From Oerskovia douganii (GTDB lineage Bacteria; Actinomycetota; Actinomycetes; Actinomycetales; Cellulomonadaceae), in assembly GCF_015142735.1 (NCBI RefSeq), contig NZ_JACSPN010000003.1, positions 171,900-235,899 on the forward strand: 64,000 nt of DNA, written 5' to 3'. Position numbers and translations under genes: made by a program. How positions within the stretch are numbered: the first letter of the stretch is position 1; the number at the start of each line of letters is the position of its first letter. Positions 7,824 to 15,766 of the stretch are shown one piece after another. The notes under the pieces were generated by a model. That model searched no databases and was not told the DNA's origin. It saw only the letters and a program-made list of their open reading frames with translations.

Positions 7824-9224
7824 TCAGATCGCGTACTGCACGGGACGCTGCGAAGGACATCGCACGGCCGCCAGGGCGTCTCCGACCATTCCTGCTGCGA
7901 GGGTGCCGCCGTCCTGACCGTCGATCAGGAGGAAGGCACCGGTGCGGCGCGAGGTGACGTACTCCTCGGCCGCGACGGGGGAGGCGAGGCGCAGCGTGAC
8001 GCGCCCGATGTCGTTGAGGTCGAGCGTCTCCGCGGGCTCGAGCTCGGCGGTGTCCAGGTCGAGGCGCCCGACGACGTCGCGCACCACGGCCTGCACGGTC
8101 CGGGTCGTGTGCTTGAGCAGCACGCGCGTGCCGGGACGCAGGGTCTTGTCGCTGAGCCACGCGACGGTGCCCTCGATGTCCTGCGTGACCTGCGGGGCGT
8201 CGGCTGCGGCCGCGAGGAGGTCGCCGCGGGCGATGTCGATCTCGTCCGCGAGGCGGATCGTCACGGACTGGGGGGCGAACGCCTCGGCGAGGGTGCCGTC
8301 GGCCGTGTCGATGCCCTCGACCGTGGTCCTCTTCCCGCTGGGCAGGACCACGACTTCGTCGCCCACGCGGACCACGCCCGAGGCGATCTGCCCGGCGTAC
8401 CCGCGGTAGTCGCGGAAGCGCTCCTCGAGCGCCGCGCCCTGGGGACGCAGGACCACCTGGACGGGGAAGCGGAACGCCTCGGTGTCCGGGGTCTGCGCCG
8501 CAGGGAGCTCCTCGAGCAGGTCGAGCAGGCTCGGCCCGCCGTACCAGGGGGTCTTGCCGTCCGGTCCGCCCGAGCGGTCGACGACGTTGACGCCCTCGAG
8601 CGCCGAGACGGGCAGCGTGAGGACGTGCGCGACGCCGAGCGAGGCCGCGGCCTCGCGGATCTGGTCGGCGAGCTCCTCGTAGCGCTCCTGGCTGTAGTCG
8701 ACGAGGTCGATCTTGTTGACGGCCACGATCACGTGCGGCACGCGCAGGAGGCTCGCGACCGCGAGGTGGCGGCGCGTCTGCTCCAGGAGCCCCTTGCGGG
8801 CGTCGATGAGGAGCACGACGACGTCGGCCGTCGACGCGCCGGTCACGGTGTTGCGCGTGTACTGCACGTGCCCGGGGCAGTCGGCCAGGATGAACGAGCG
8901 CCTGGCGGTCGCGAAGTAGCGGTAGGCGACGTCGATCGTGATGCCCTGCTCGCGCTCGGCGCGCAGGCCGTCGGTCAGCAGGGCGAGGTCGGCCGTCGCG
9001 AGGCCGCGGTCGCGCGAGACGCGCTCGACCGCGTCGAGCTGGTCGGCGAGCACGGACTTGGAGTCGTAGAGGAGCCGGCCGACGAGCGTCGACTTGCCGT
9101 CGTCGACCGAGCCGGCGGTCGCGAGGCGCAGCAGGGTGCTCGTGGGGAGGACCTGGGGCTCGCCGGCGGTCCCGGTGGGCAGGGTGGTCTCGTCGGGCAG
9201 CGGGTGCGTGGTGGCGGCGCTCAC
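7824..9224 (-). CDS. cysN: Sulfate adenylyltransferase subunit 1 (GTPase)
   Basis: The 466-residue GTPase subunit of ATP sulfurylase has the P-loop GSVDDGKST at residues 39-47, the switch segment EREQGITIDVAYRYF, the DCPGH motif and NKIDLVD, followed by EF-Tu-like beta-barrel domains. GTP hydrolysis here drives formation of APS from ATP and sulfate by CysD. Length matches CysN alone: there is no fused APS kinase (CysC) domain. This fits the downstream use of APS, rather than PAPS, by the reductase in this operon. The start is a GTG that shares one base with the cysD stop (TAGTG). Confidence 0.95.
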   Translation of the reverse strand: MSAATTHPLPDETTLPTGTAGEPQVLPTSTLLRLATAGSVDDGKSTLVGRLLYDSKSVLADQLDAVERVSRDRGLATADLALLTDGLRAEREQGITIDVAYRYFATARRSFILADCPGHVQYTRNTVTGASTADVVVLLIDARKGLLEQTRRHLAVASLLRVPHVIVAVNKIDLVDYSQERYEELADQIREAAASLGVAHVLTLPVSALEGVNVVDRSGGPDGKTPWYGGPSLLDLLEELPAAQTPDTEAFRFPVQVVLRPQGAALEERFRDYRGYAGQIASGVVRVGDEVVVLPSGKRTTVEGIDTADGTLAEAFAPQSVTIRLADEIDIARGDLLAAAADAPQVTQDIEGTVAWLSDKTLRPGTRVLLKHTTRTVQAVVRDVVGRLDLDTAELEPAETLDLNDIGRVTLRLASPVAAEEYVTSRRTGAFLLIDGQDGGTLAAGMVGDALAAVRCPSQRPVQYAI

Positions 9225-10249
9225 TAGAAGTACCCCTCCTTCTTGCGGTCTTCCATGGCGGCTTCGGAGATCCGGTCGTCGGCGCGCGTGGCGCCGCGCT
9301 CGGTGATGCGGGTCGCTGCGACCTCGGTGATGACGTCGTCGACCGTGTAGGCCGTGCTCTCGACGGCGCCCGTGCACGACATGTCGCCCACGGTCCGGTA
9401 GCGGACGGTCTCGGTGCGCACGTCCGCGGCCTCGGCGTCGTTGCGCGGCCGGGAGTACGGCCCGACGGCGAGGAGCATGCCGTCGCGCTCGAAGACCTCG
9501 CGCTCGTGCGCGTAGTACAGGCTGGGCAGGTCGATCTTCTCGGCCGCGATGTAGCGCCAGATGTCGAGCTCGGTCCAGTTGCTGAGCGGAAAGGCGCGGA
9601 CGTGCTCGCCCGGGCGGTGGCGACCGTTGTACAGGTTCCACAGCTCGGGGCGCTGGTTGCGCGGGTCCCACTGGCCGAACTCGTCGCGGAGCGAGATGAC
9701 GCGCTCCTTGGCGCGGGCCTTCTCCTCGTCGCGGCGGCCGCCGCCGAACACGGCGTCGAACTTGTGCCCCGTGATGGCGTCGAGCAGGGGCTGGGTCTGG
9801 AGGGGGTTGCGCGTGCCGTCGGCGCGCTCGAGCAGGCGCCCGTCGTCGAGGTAGTCCTGGACGCTCGCGACCTCGAGGCGGGCGCCGAGGCGCTCGACCG
9901 TGGCGTCGCGGTACTCCAGGACCTCGGGGAAGTTGTGACCCGTGTCGACGTGCAGCAGCGCGAACGGCACGGGGGCGGGCCAGAACGCCTTGGTCGCCAG
10001 GTGCAGCATGACCACGGAGTCCTTGCCGCCGCTGAACAGCAGCACGGGGCGCTCGAACTCCGCGACGACCTCGCGGATGATGTGGATGGCCTCGGACTCG
10101 AGGGACTCGAGCTGGGTCAGGCGGTAGGTGGGGGAGGCAGGTGGGGCGAGGGGGGCGGTCAAGGCGTCGCTCTTCTCGTCGGGGTGCGTGGGGTGGTCGT
10201 CCGGCACGTCGGTGTGCACCGTCCGGTGGTGCGTGGTCGCGGCGCTCAT
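9224..10249 (-). CDS. cysD: Sulfate adenylyltransferase subunit 2
   Basis: The 341-residue protein is the catalytic subunit of ATP sulfurylase. It has the PP-loop SGGKDS (73-78), then VDTGHNFPEVLEYRD and the FGGGRRDEEKARAKERV segment typical of CysD. About 40 N-terminal residues before YRLTQLESLESEAI are a low-complexity extension. Its ATG overlaps the cysH stop by 4 bp and its stop touches cysN, so cysH, cysD and cysN are tightly coupled. Confidence 0.96.
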   Translation of the reverse strand: MSAATTHHRTVHTDVPDDHPTHPDEKSDALTAPLAPPASPTYRLTQLESLESEAIHIIREVVAEFERPVLLFSGGKDSVVMLHLATKAFWPAPVPFALLHVDTGHNFPEVLEYRDATVERLGARLEVASVQDYLDDGRLLERADGTRNPLQTQPLLDAITGHKFDAVFGGGRRDEEKARAKERVISLRDEFGQWDPRNQRPELWNLYNGRHRPGEHVRAFPLSNWTELDIWRYIAAEKIDLPSLYYAHEREVFERDGMLLAVGPYSRPRNDAEAADVRTETVRYRTVGDMSCTGAVESTAYTVDDVITEVAATRITERGATRADDRISEAAMEDRKKEGYF

Positions 10250-11151
10250 GCGTGGAGCCCGCACTCTGTCTTGTCGAGCCCGGCCCAGCGGCCTGCGCGC
10301 GGGTCCTCGCCGGGGGCGACGCGGCGCGTGCAGGGCGCGCAGCCGATCGACGGGTACCCGTCGTTGAGCAGCGGGTTGAGGATCACCTGGTGGTCGGCGG
10401 CGTAGCCGAGCAGGTCGTCGAAGGACCAGGCGGCGAGCGGGTTGATCTTGACCAGCCCGTTCTTCTCGTCCCAGGTCACGAGCGGGGTGCTCGTGCGGGT
10501 CGGGGCCTCGTCGCGGCGCACGCCCGTGACCCAGACCTCGTACCCGCCGAGCGTGCGGGTCAGGGGTTCGACCTTGCGCATCGCGCAGCACGCGGCGGGG
10601 TCCCGTGACCAGAGGTCCTTGCCGTGCGCCTCGTCCTGCTGGGCGACGGTGAGCCGGGGCAGGACGTCGACGATCGTGACCTCCATCTGCTGCTCGACGG
10701 CGTCGCGTGTGCCCGAGGTCTCGGGGAAGTGGTAGCCGGTCTCGAGGAACAGGACGTCGACCCAGGGCGCCTGCTGCGCGACGACGTGCGGCAGGACCGC
10801 GTCGGCCATGGAGCACGCGACCGCGATCGAGTCGCCGAACTCGCGCACGGCCCACGCGACGACCTGCTCGGCCGTCGCCTCGTCGGTGGCGCCCAGACCG
10901 GAGCCGTGCAGCTCGGCCTGCCCGCGCTCGACGATCGCGCGCAGCTCGTCGGCCGACCGCTTGGGCCGGGTGCTCGCGGCCCGCCGGGCGGCGTGGGCGG
11001 CCTGGGACGCGGCGCGGGCCTCGGTACGGGCCTTGGCGGCGGCGCGCAGCGCGGCGAGCGGGTCGTTGCCCGGCGTGGTGACCGGTGTGCCCGACGACGC
11101 AGCGCCCGTCGGGTGCGTGCGGTCGCCCGGGGGCGTGGTCGTGGCGCTCAT
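10246..11151 (-). CDS. cysH: Assimilatory adenylylsulfate (APS) reductase
   Basis: The 301-residue protein belongs to the PAPS/APS reductase family. It has the CysH core (FGDSIAVACSMADAVLPHV, FLETGYHFPET) and the cysteine pattern CC (in DPAACCAMRKVEPL) plus CXXC (in GCAPCTRRV). These bind a 4Fe-4S cluster in APS-using enzymes, and the catalytic ECGLH motif ends the protein (TECGLHA). The CC/CXXC pair marks it as an APS rather than a PAPS reductase, in line with the absence of cysC. The first 75 residues are an Ala/Arg-rich extension. It lies between sulfite reductase (4-bp overlap) and cysD (4-bp overlap). Confidence 0.95.
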   Translation of the reverse strand: MSATTTPPGDRTHPTGAASSGTPVTTPGNDPLAALRAAAKARTEARAASQAAHAARRAASTRPKRSADELRAIVERGQAELHGSGLGATDEATAEQVVAWAVREFGDSIAVACSMADAVLPHVVAQQAPWVDVLFLETGYHFPETSGTRDAVEQQMEVTIVDVLPRLTVAQQDEAHGKDLWSRDPAACCAMRKVEPLTRTLGGYEVWVTGVRRDEAPTRTSTPLVTWDEKNGLVKINPLAAWSFDDLLGYAADHQVILNPLLNDGYPSIGCAPCTRRVAPGEDPRAGRWAGLDKTECGLHA

Positions 11152-12944
11152 CGCAGCGACTCCTCGTCCGCGCGGTGCGCCCACTGGGCGAAGCTCTCCG
11201 TGCCGTCCTTCTCCTTCTCGAACTGGCGCACGACGCGCTCGACGTACTCGGGGAGGTCGTCGTTGGTGACCTTGAGGCCGCGCACGGTCCGGCCGAGGCC
11301 TGCCTCGGCACGGTCGTCGGAGGTCAGGCCGCCGCCCAGGTGGACCTGGAACCCGGGGACCTGGTTCCCGTCGTCGTCCATCACGAGCTGCCCCTTGAGC
11401 CCGATGTCGGCGGTCTGGATGCGGGCGCACGAGTTGGGGCAGCCGTTGATGTGCAGCGAGAGCGGCTTCATCGCGGAGAGGTCGCCGAGGCGCTTCTCGA
11501 GGTCGTCGATCGCGCGGGTCGCGGCGCCCTTGGTCTCGACGATCGCGAGCTTGCAGTACTCGATGCCCGTGCACGCGATCGTGCTGCGGCGGAACGGGCT
11601 GGGGTTCGCGTCGAGACCCTGCTCCTTGAGCCCGGACACGACGCGCTCGAGGTGCTCGTCCGGGACGTCGAGCACGAGCAGCTTCTGGTGCGGGGTGAAC
11701 CGCACCCGACGCGACCCTGCCGACTCGGCGAGGTCCGCGACGGCCGCGAGGATGCTGCCGGAGACGCGACCCACGTAGGGGGCCGCGCCGACGTAGTTGA
11801 GGCCGTCCTTCTGCTTGTGCACGCCGACGTGGTCCCCCGGCTGGGAGGGCTGCGGGGCGGGCGGGCCGTCAGGCAGCGCGTAGCCGAGGTACTCGGTCTC
11901 GAGGACCTCGCGGAACTTCGCGGGCCCCCAGTCGGCGAGCAGGAACTTCAGGCGGGCCTTGTTCCGCAGGCGACGGTAGCCGTAGTCGCGGAAGATCTGG
12001 ACGACCCCGTGCCACACGTCGGCGACCTGCTCCTCGGTCACGAACGCACCGAGGCGCTCGCCGAGGCGCGGGTTCGCGGACAGACCGCCGCCGACCCACA
12101 CGTCGAACCCGACGCCGAGCTCGGGGTGCTCGAGCGCGACGAAGCCCACGTCGTTGATCTCGTGGACGACGTCCTGGGACGGGTGGCCCGTGACGGCGGT
12201 CTTGAACTTGCGGGGAAGGTTCGCGAGCTCGGGGACGCCGATGTACTTGTCGGTGATCTCCTTGATGACCCGGGCGGGGTCGATCAGCTCGTCGGCCGCG
12301 ATCCCGGCCACGGGGCTGCCCAGGACGACGCGCGGCACGTCGCCGCACGCCTCGGTCGTCTGCAGGCCCACGGACTCGAGCCGGCGCCAGATCTCGGGGA
12401 CGTCCTCGACCTCGACCCAGTGGAGCTGGATGTTCTGGCGGTCCGTGATGTCGGCGCTGTCGCGGCCGAAGTCGCGCGAGATGTCGGCGATGACGCGCAG
12501 CTGCTCGGTCGTGACCGCGCCGCCGTCGATGCGGACGCGGAGCATGAAGTACTTGTCCTCGAGCTCGTGCGGCTCGAGCTGTGCGGTACGCCCGCCGTCG
12601 ATCCCGGGCTTGCGCTGCGTGTACAGGCCCCACCAGCGGAAGCGTCCGTGCAGGTCGTCGCCCGTGATGGAGTCGAACCCCTCGCGCGAGTAGACGTCCT
12701 CGATGCGCTGGCGCACCGAGAGGCCGCCGTCCTCCTGCTTCCACTTCTCGTTGCCGTTGAGCGGTTCCTTGCCGTCGACGGCCCACTGGCCGTTGGGCCG
12801 GGCCGCGCGTGCGGGGCGGGCCGGACGCGCGGGGGGCGCGGCGGCGTCGGGCGCCTGCGGTGAGGGCTCGCCGGCGGGTGTGCTGCTGCCGGCCTGCTGA
12901 CCGGCGACCGGGGTCGCGTCAGTGGCGGTGTTCGGCGGCGTCAT
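11148..12944 (-). CDS. sir: Ferredoxin-dependent sulfite reductase (NirA/Sir family)
   Basis: The 598-residue siroheme enzyme reduces sulfite to sulfide. It has two ferredoxin-like repeats and the cluster-binding cysteines CTGIEYC (C-X5-C) and NGCPNSC (C-X3-C), which hold the 4Fe-4S/siroheme centre. Gene context (cysH, cysD, cysN, siroheme synthase) decides for sulfite over nitrite reductase. The first 50 residues are an Ala/Pro-rich extension. The ATG at 12942-12944 has GAGGAG at 12949-12954 on the minus strand. This ribosome site can pair with part of the upstream leader ORF (see that entry). It is the first enzyme gene of the operon. Confidence 0.94.
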   Translation of the reverse strand: MTPPNTATDATPVAGQQAGSSTPAGEPSPQAPDAAAPPARPARPARAARPNGQWAVDGKEPLNGNEKWKQEDGGLSVRQRIEDVYSREGFDSITGDDLHGRFRWWGLYTQRKPGIDGGRTAQLEPHELEDKYFMLRVRIDGGAVTTEQLRVIADISRDFGRDSADITDRQNIQLHWVEVEDVPEIWRRLESVGLQTTEACGDVPRVVLGSPVAGIAADELIDPARVIKEITDKYIGVPELANLPRKFKTAVTGHPSQDVVHEINDVGFVALEHPELGVGFDVWVGGGLSANPRLGERLGAFVTEEQVADVWHGVVQIFRDYGYRRLRNKARLKFLLADWGPAKFREVLETEYLGYALPDGPPAPQPSQPGDHVGVHKQKDGLNYVGAAPYVGRVSGSILAAVADLAESAGSRRVRFTPHQKLLVLDVPDEHLERVVSGLKEQGLDANPSPFRRSTIACTGIEYCKLAIVETKGAATRAIDDLEKRLGDLSAMKPLSLHINGCPNSCARIQTADIGLKGQLVMDDDGNQVPGFQVHLGGGLTSDDRAEAGLGRTVRGLKVTNDDLPEYVERVVRQFEKEKDGTESFAQWAHRADEESLR

Positions 12945-13086
12945 CGTGCTCCTCGTGGGGGGACGTGGGCACGCGGGCCGAAGGGCTCAGCAGGAACGAG
13001 GGGGCTGAGGGCCGACCACGCGCGCCCTTGGCTCAGGAAGGTGGCGAGCGGTCGGCGAGGACGGCTCGGGCTGAGTCAGGCGCGGG

Positions 13087-13173
13087 TCAACAACAACAGC
13101 AGGAGCTGTTGCGGGCGCAGGCCGTCGACCCGTGACGTGCCGTCACGAGGAGGAGGTGCGCTGCCGTGGTCAT
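13087..13173 (-). CDS. Poly-cysteine leader peptide (putative attenuator of the sulfur operon)
   Basis: A 28-codon ORF begins with ATG at 13171-13173 and ends ...RNSSCCCC followed by TGA at 13087-13089; the four last codons are TGC TGT TGT TGT. A -10-like TAGCGT lies 7 nt before the ATG, so the transcript is probably leaderless and this ORF is its first message. It precedes sulfite reductase by 142 nt. Leaderless poly-cysteine short ORFs upstream of cysteine genes are established in mycobacteria as cysteine-responsive attenuators, and Streptomyces has similar leader peptides. The codons CTC CTC GTG (minus-strand 13152-13144) are exactly complementary over 9 nt to the CACGAGGAG holding the ribosome site of the next gene, a possible sequestering pair. 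Function is inferred from this architecture. Confidence 0.85.
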   Translation of the reverse strand: MTTAAHLLLVTARHGSTACARNSSCCCC

Positions 13174-13180
13174 GGCGGGA

Positions 13181-13211
13181 ACGCTACAGAGGCAGCGGGT
13201 GAATGAACACC
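13181..13211 (-). promoter_or_regulatory. Promoter of the poly-Cys leader and sulfur operon
   Basis: The -10 box TAGCGT reads on the minus strand at 13186-13181, 7 nt before the leader ATG. The -35 is weak (TGTTCA at 13209-13204). An imperfect inverted repeat GGTGAATGAACACC (13198-13211) overlaps it and could bind a repressor; its regulator is unknown. Confidence 0.55.
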
Positions 13212-13317
13212 CCCTGTCCGCATGGTGGATGGGTGTCTCAGGTTCTGGCTGCGAACCGCCGGGCGGGCAACACGCGGAGCTTTTCCGACAGTCGCGTCAG
13301 CAAACTAGGATGGTGCC

Positions 13318-13668
13318 ATGGAAATCGTCTACAACGTGTTCGCGGTCCTGCACTTCGTCGGCTGGGCCATCGTCCTCGGCGGCTACTTCGTGTCGCTCAA
13401 GACCGCCGCGCTCAACAAGGGCGTCTTCCACGGTGCCGCGACGGCTGCCGTCGCGGGCATCCTCATGGTGGGCGTGGCCGAGATGAGCGGCATGTGGGAC
13501 GACGGGGGTCCCAGCATGATGAAGATCGGCATCAAGCTGGTCATCGCCGTGATCATCGCGGTCCTCGCGTTCATCGGCGTGCGCCAGGGAGACAAGATCT
13601 CGCCCGCGCTCAAGCACTCGATCGGTGGCCTCACGCTGGTCAACATCATCGTGGCGGTCTTCGTCTGA
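13318..13668 (+). CDS. Small integral membrane protein, unknown function
   Basis: The 116-residue protein has four predicted membrane helices: VYNVFAVLHFVGWAIVLGGYF, TAAVAGILMVGVAEMSGMW, IGIKLVIAVIIAVLAFIGV and a C-terminal helix with LTLVNIIVAVFV. There is a His in the first helix (VLHFVGW) and another before the last. I do not recognise a characterised family; similar small four-helix proteins are common in actinobacteria. A -10-like TAGGAT (13306-13311) sits 6 nt before the ATG with TTCCGA 17 bp upstream, so the mRNA is probably leaderless. Transcription is divergent from the sulfur operon, and a 12-bp hairpin follows. Confidence 0.8.
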   Translation: MEIVYNVFAVLHFVGWAIVLGGYFVSLKTAALNKGVFHGAATAAVAGILMVGVAEMSGMWDDGGPSMMKIGIKLVIAVIIAVLAFIGVRQGDKISPALKHSIGGLTLVNIIVAVFV

Positions 13669-13746
13669 CCCAGCCCTGACGACGCCCGGCACCGGCCTGC
13701 CTGCCGGTGCGGGCATCGATCCGCCCTCGGTCCGTGCAGATCGACG

Positions 13747-13779
13747 AGCTCCCCGCGCCCGCCAGGACGCGGGGAGCTC
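13747..13779 (+). terminator. Terminator hairpin after the small membrane protein
   Basis: GAGCTCCCCGCG (13747-13758) pairs perfectly with CGCGGGGAGCTC (13768-13779), loop of 9 nt, followed by TGTCGTC. A weaker 8-bp hairpin (GCACCGGC, 13689-13696 with GCCGGTGC, 13703-13710) precedes it. Confidence 0.75.
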
Positions 13780-13880
13780 TGTCGTCACCAGGGGACGTCG
13801 CGCACCCGGGACCGCTCGCGCCCCCGAGGGCGGGGCCGGCGCGTCGTCCCTGACCTGCCCGACGTGCGAAGGTGTCTCCC

Positions 13881-14363
13881 GTGAGCATCGCGGGAGAGAT
13901 CGTCGTCGGACTGGTGATCCTGGTGGGCCTGGCCGGGATCGTCGTGCAGGTGCTTCCGGGCAATACCCTCGTCGGAGGGGCGATCCTGGTGTGGGCGATC
14001 CTGACGGGCGGCACGGCGGCATGGGTCGTGCTCGCCGTGGCCCTCACGTTCGTCGTCGCTGCCGAGGGGGCTCAGCTCCTGCTCGCCGGCCGGCACATGC
14101 GCCGGGCCGACGTCCCGTGGTCGACGCTCGCCTGGGGTGGCCTCGCGGGCGTGGTCGGGTTCTTCGTCATCCCCGTGGTCGGGCTGTTCGTCGGGTTCGT
14201 CGCGGCGGTCTTCGTGGCTGAGCTGCTGCGCCGTCGCGACCGCCGCGGAGCGTGGCGCGCGACCGTCGCGGCGCTCCAGGCGACCGGCATCACGATCGTG
14301 GTCCAGCTCCTCGGCGGGCTGCTCGCGACGGCGACGTGGGGCGTGGGTCTCGCGCTGACATGA
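13881..14363 (+). CDS. DUF456-family membrane protein
   Basis: The 160-residue protein has Gly-rich helices (VVGLVILVGLAGIVVQVLPGNTLVGGAILVW; FVIPVVGLFVGFVAAVFVAELL). The PGN motif after the first helix and the glycine zipper in the third match DUF456 membrane proteins, whose function is unknown. GTG at 13881 is preferred over an in-frame GTG at 13872 because GAAGG lies 8 nt before it. The C-terminal half has a basic stretch (LLRRRDRRGAWRAT) before a last helix. Confidence 0.8.
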   Translation: MSIAGEIVVGLVILVGLAGIVVQVLPGNTLVGGAILVWAILTGGTAAWVVLAVALTFVVAAEGAQLLLAGRHMRRADVPWSTLAWGGLAGVVGFFVIPVVGLFVGFVAAVFVAELLRRRDRRGAWRATVAALQATGITIVVQLLGGLLATATWGVGLALT

Positions 14364-14381
14364 TCCGCGGGGGCCTCGCGG

Positions 14382-14442
14382 TGCCGAGAACGAGGTCGTG
14401 GGCGCGCTGAGCGGCAGGACGACCGCAACCCCGTTCTCGGCA
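14382..14442 (+). terminator. Inverted repeat after the DUF456 gene
   Basis: TGCCGAGAACG (14382-14392) is matched by CGTTCTCGGCA (14432-14442), an 11-bp perfect repeat with a 39-nt loop that itself can fold. It lies between two convergent genes and may terminate both. Confidence 0.5.
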
Positions 14443-14487
14443 GCTCCTCAGCAGCTCCTCGGCAGGCTCGCGTCAGCCCCCAGAGGC

Positions 14488-15090
14488 TCAGGGCTCGAGC
14501 CGCGCCCGCAGCCGGTACTCCAGGCCCACGCGCACGGTCGGCCACTCGGCCGCCGTGACCGAGTAGACGACCGTGTCGCGCAGCGTGCCGTCGTACCCGA
14601 TCTGGTGGCTGCGCAGGACCCCGTCGAGCTTGGCGCCCAGGCGCTCGATCGCTGAGCGTGACTCGCGGTTGTGGAAGTGCGTGCGGAACTCGACCGCGAT
14701 CGCGTCGAGGTCGTCGAACGCGTGCGCGAGCAGCAGGAGCTTCGCGGCGGGGTTGGCCCCCGTGCCCTGCGCACCGGCCCGCTGCCACGTCGCGCCGATC
14801 TCGACCCGCCGGTTGAGCGGGTCGATCCCGAGGTAGGTCGTGACGCCCAGCACCTGGTCGTCGGCGTTGCGGACCACGACCCAGGGGTTGGCGGCACCGG
14901 CCGCGCGCGCGGCGATCTTGTCCTGGATGTACACCGCCATCTCCTCGGGGGTCGGGACCGAGGTGTACCAGCGGTTCCACAGCTCGCCGTCCCGCACGGC
15001 CTCGACCAGCGCGTCGTGGTGGTCCGGTCGGAGCGGGACGAGGCGGACGAGGGGACCGGTCAGGGTCACGGGGTCGGCGAAGGCGTTCAC
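14488..15090 (-). CDS. GNAT-family N-acetyltransferase (RimJ/RimL-like)
   Basis: The 200-residue protein begins LVRLVPLRPDHHDALVEAVRDGELWNRWY and carries the acetyl-CoA-binding region VEIGATWQRAGAQGTGANPAAKLLLLAHAFDDL, the layout of RimJ/RimL-like acetyltransferases. The acceptor substrate is unknown. It starts with GTG; a -10-like TAGTGT lies 6 nt before it, so the transcript is probably leaderless. Confidence 0.85.
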   Translation of the reverse strand: MNAFADPVTLTGPLVRLVPLRPDHHDALVEAVRDGELWNRWYTSVPTPEEMAVYIQDKIAARAAGAANPWVVVRNADDQVLGVTTYLGIDPLNRRVEIGATWQRAGAQGTGANPAAKLLLLAHAFDDLDAIAVEFRTHFHNRESRSAIERLGAKLDGVLRSHQIGYDGTLRDTVVYSVTAAEWPTVRVGLEYRLRARLEP

Positions 15091-15228
15091 GCTCCGACAC
15101 TATCCGGCGCAGGGCTGCCCCGTCCGGAGGTCCTGATGGTGGTCTGCCGGTGGCCGGGGACTGGTCGGCTGCTGAGGGCGGCGGAGGGCGGCTGGGGGCG
15201 GCCCGGCCGCGGTTCCCCGGCGGACGGC

Positions 15229-15612
15229 TCAGCCCTCCGAGATCTCCGTCACGTACAGCACGTTCCCGTCCAGGTCGCGCATCGAGAACATGGGTGGGAC
15301 GCCGTCCCACCGCAGGAGCTCCTCGACGCGCACGCCCCGGGCGCCGAGGGTCGCGTGGTCGCCCGCGGCGTCCGACGTCGCGAGCCGGATGCCCGTGTCG
15401 ATCCCGGCGTCCTGACCCTGCCCCTCCTGCACGAGGGCGACCGAGACCGTGGCCCCGGGCGGGGCGACCTCGATCCAGCGGAAGCCCTCCTGGAGGTCGC
15501 CGTCCATGCGGACCTCGAACCCGAGCGTGTCGCGGTAGAACGCCAGTGCGGCGTCCTGGTCGCGCACCGGTACCGCGACGGTGTGCAGTCCTGTGAAGTG
15601 CGTCGTGGTCAT
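15229..15612 (-). CDS. VOC (glyoxalase/bleomycin-resistance fold) family protein
   Basis: The 127-residue protein has the beta-alpha-beta-beta-beta pattern of vicinal-oxygen-chelate proteins: GLHTVAVPVRDQDAALAFYRDTLGFEV at the start and FSMRDLDGNVLYVTEI at the end. Metal-ligand positions (His in GLHTV, Glu in YVTEI) are plausible. ATG at 15610-15612 is chosen because AAGGAG precedes it at ideal spacing; an upstream in-frame start would add 15 residues. The substrate cannot be predicted. Confidence 0.85.
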   Translation of the reverse strand: MTTTHFTGLHTVAVPVRDQDAALAFYRDTLGFEVRMDGDLQEGFRWIEVAPPGATVSVALVQEGQGQDAGIDTGIRLATSDAAGDHATLGARGVRVEELLRWDGVPPMFSMRDLDGNVLYVTEISEG

Positions 15613-15766
15613 GACTTCTCCTTCTCGCGGGGGGACGCCCGGCAGGGGGCTCGTCACTGTGACCGTGGCCGAGGGGAGAAGTGATCGGTGCGCCGCCGGC
15701 CCCGGGACCTCGCGGACGCGTGCCGATGCGGGGAGTGTGGGTGCGCACGCCTAGGCTGGTGGGGCT

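Noticed and set aside
10246..11151. PAPS reductase
   Set aside because: CC and CXXC cluster cysteines and the lack of cysC indicate an APS reductase.
11148..12944. Ferredoxin-nitrite reductase
   Set aside because: Same fold, but all neighbours are sulfate-assimilation genes and the poly-Cys leader precedes it.
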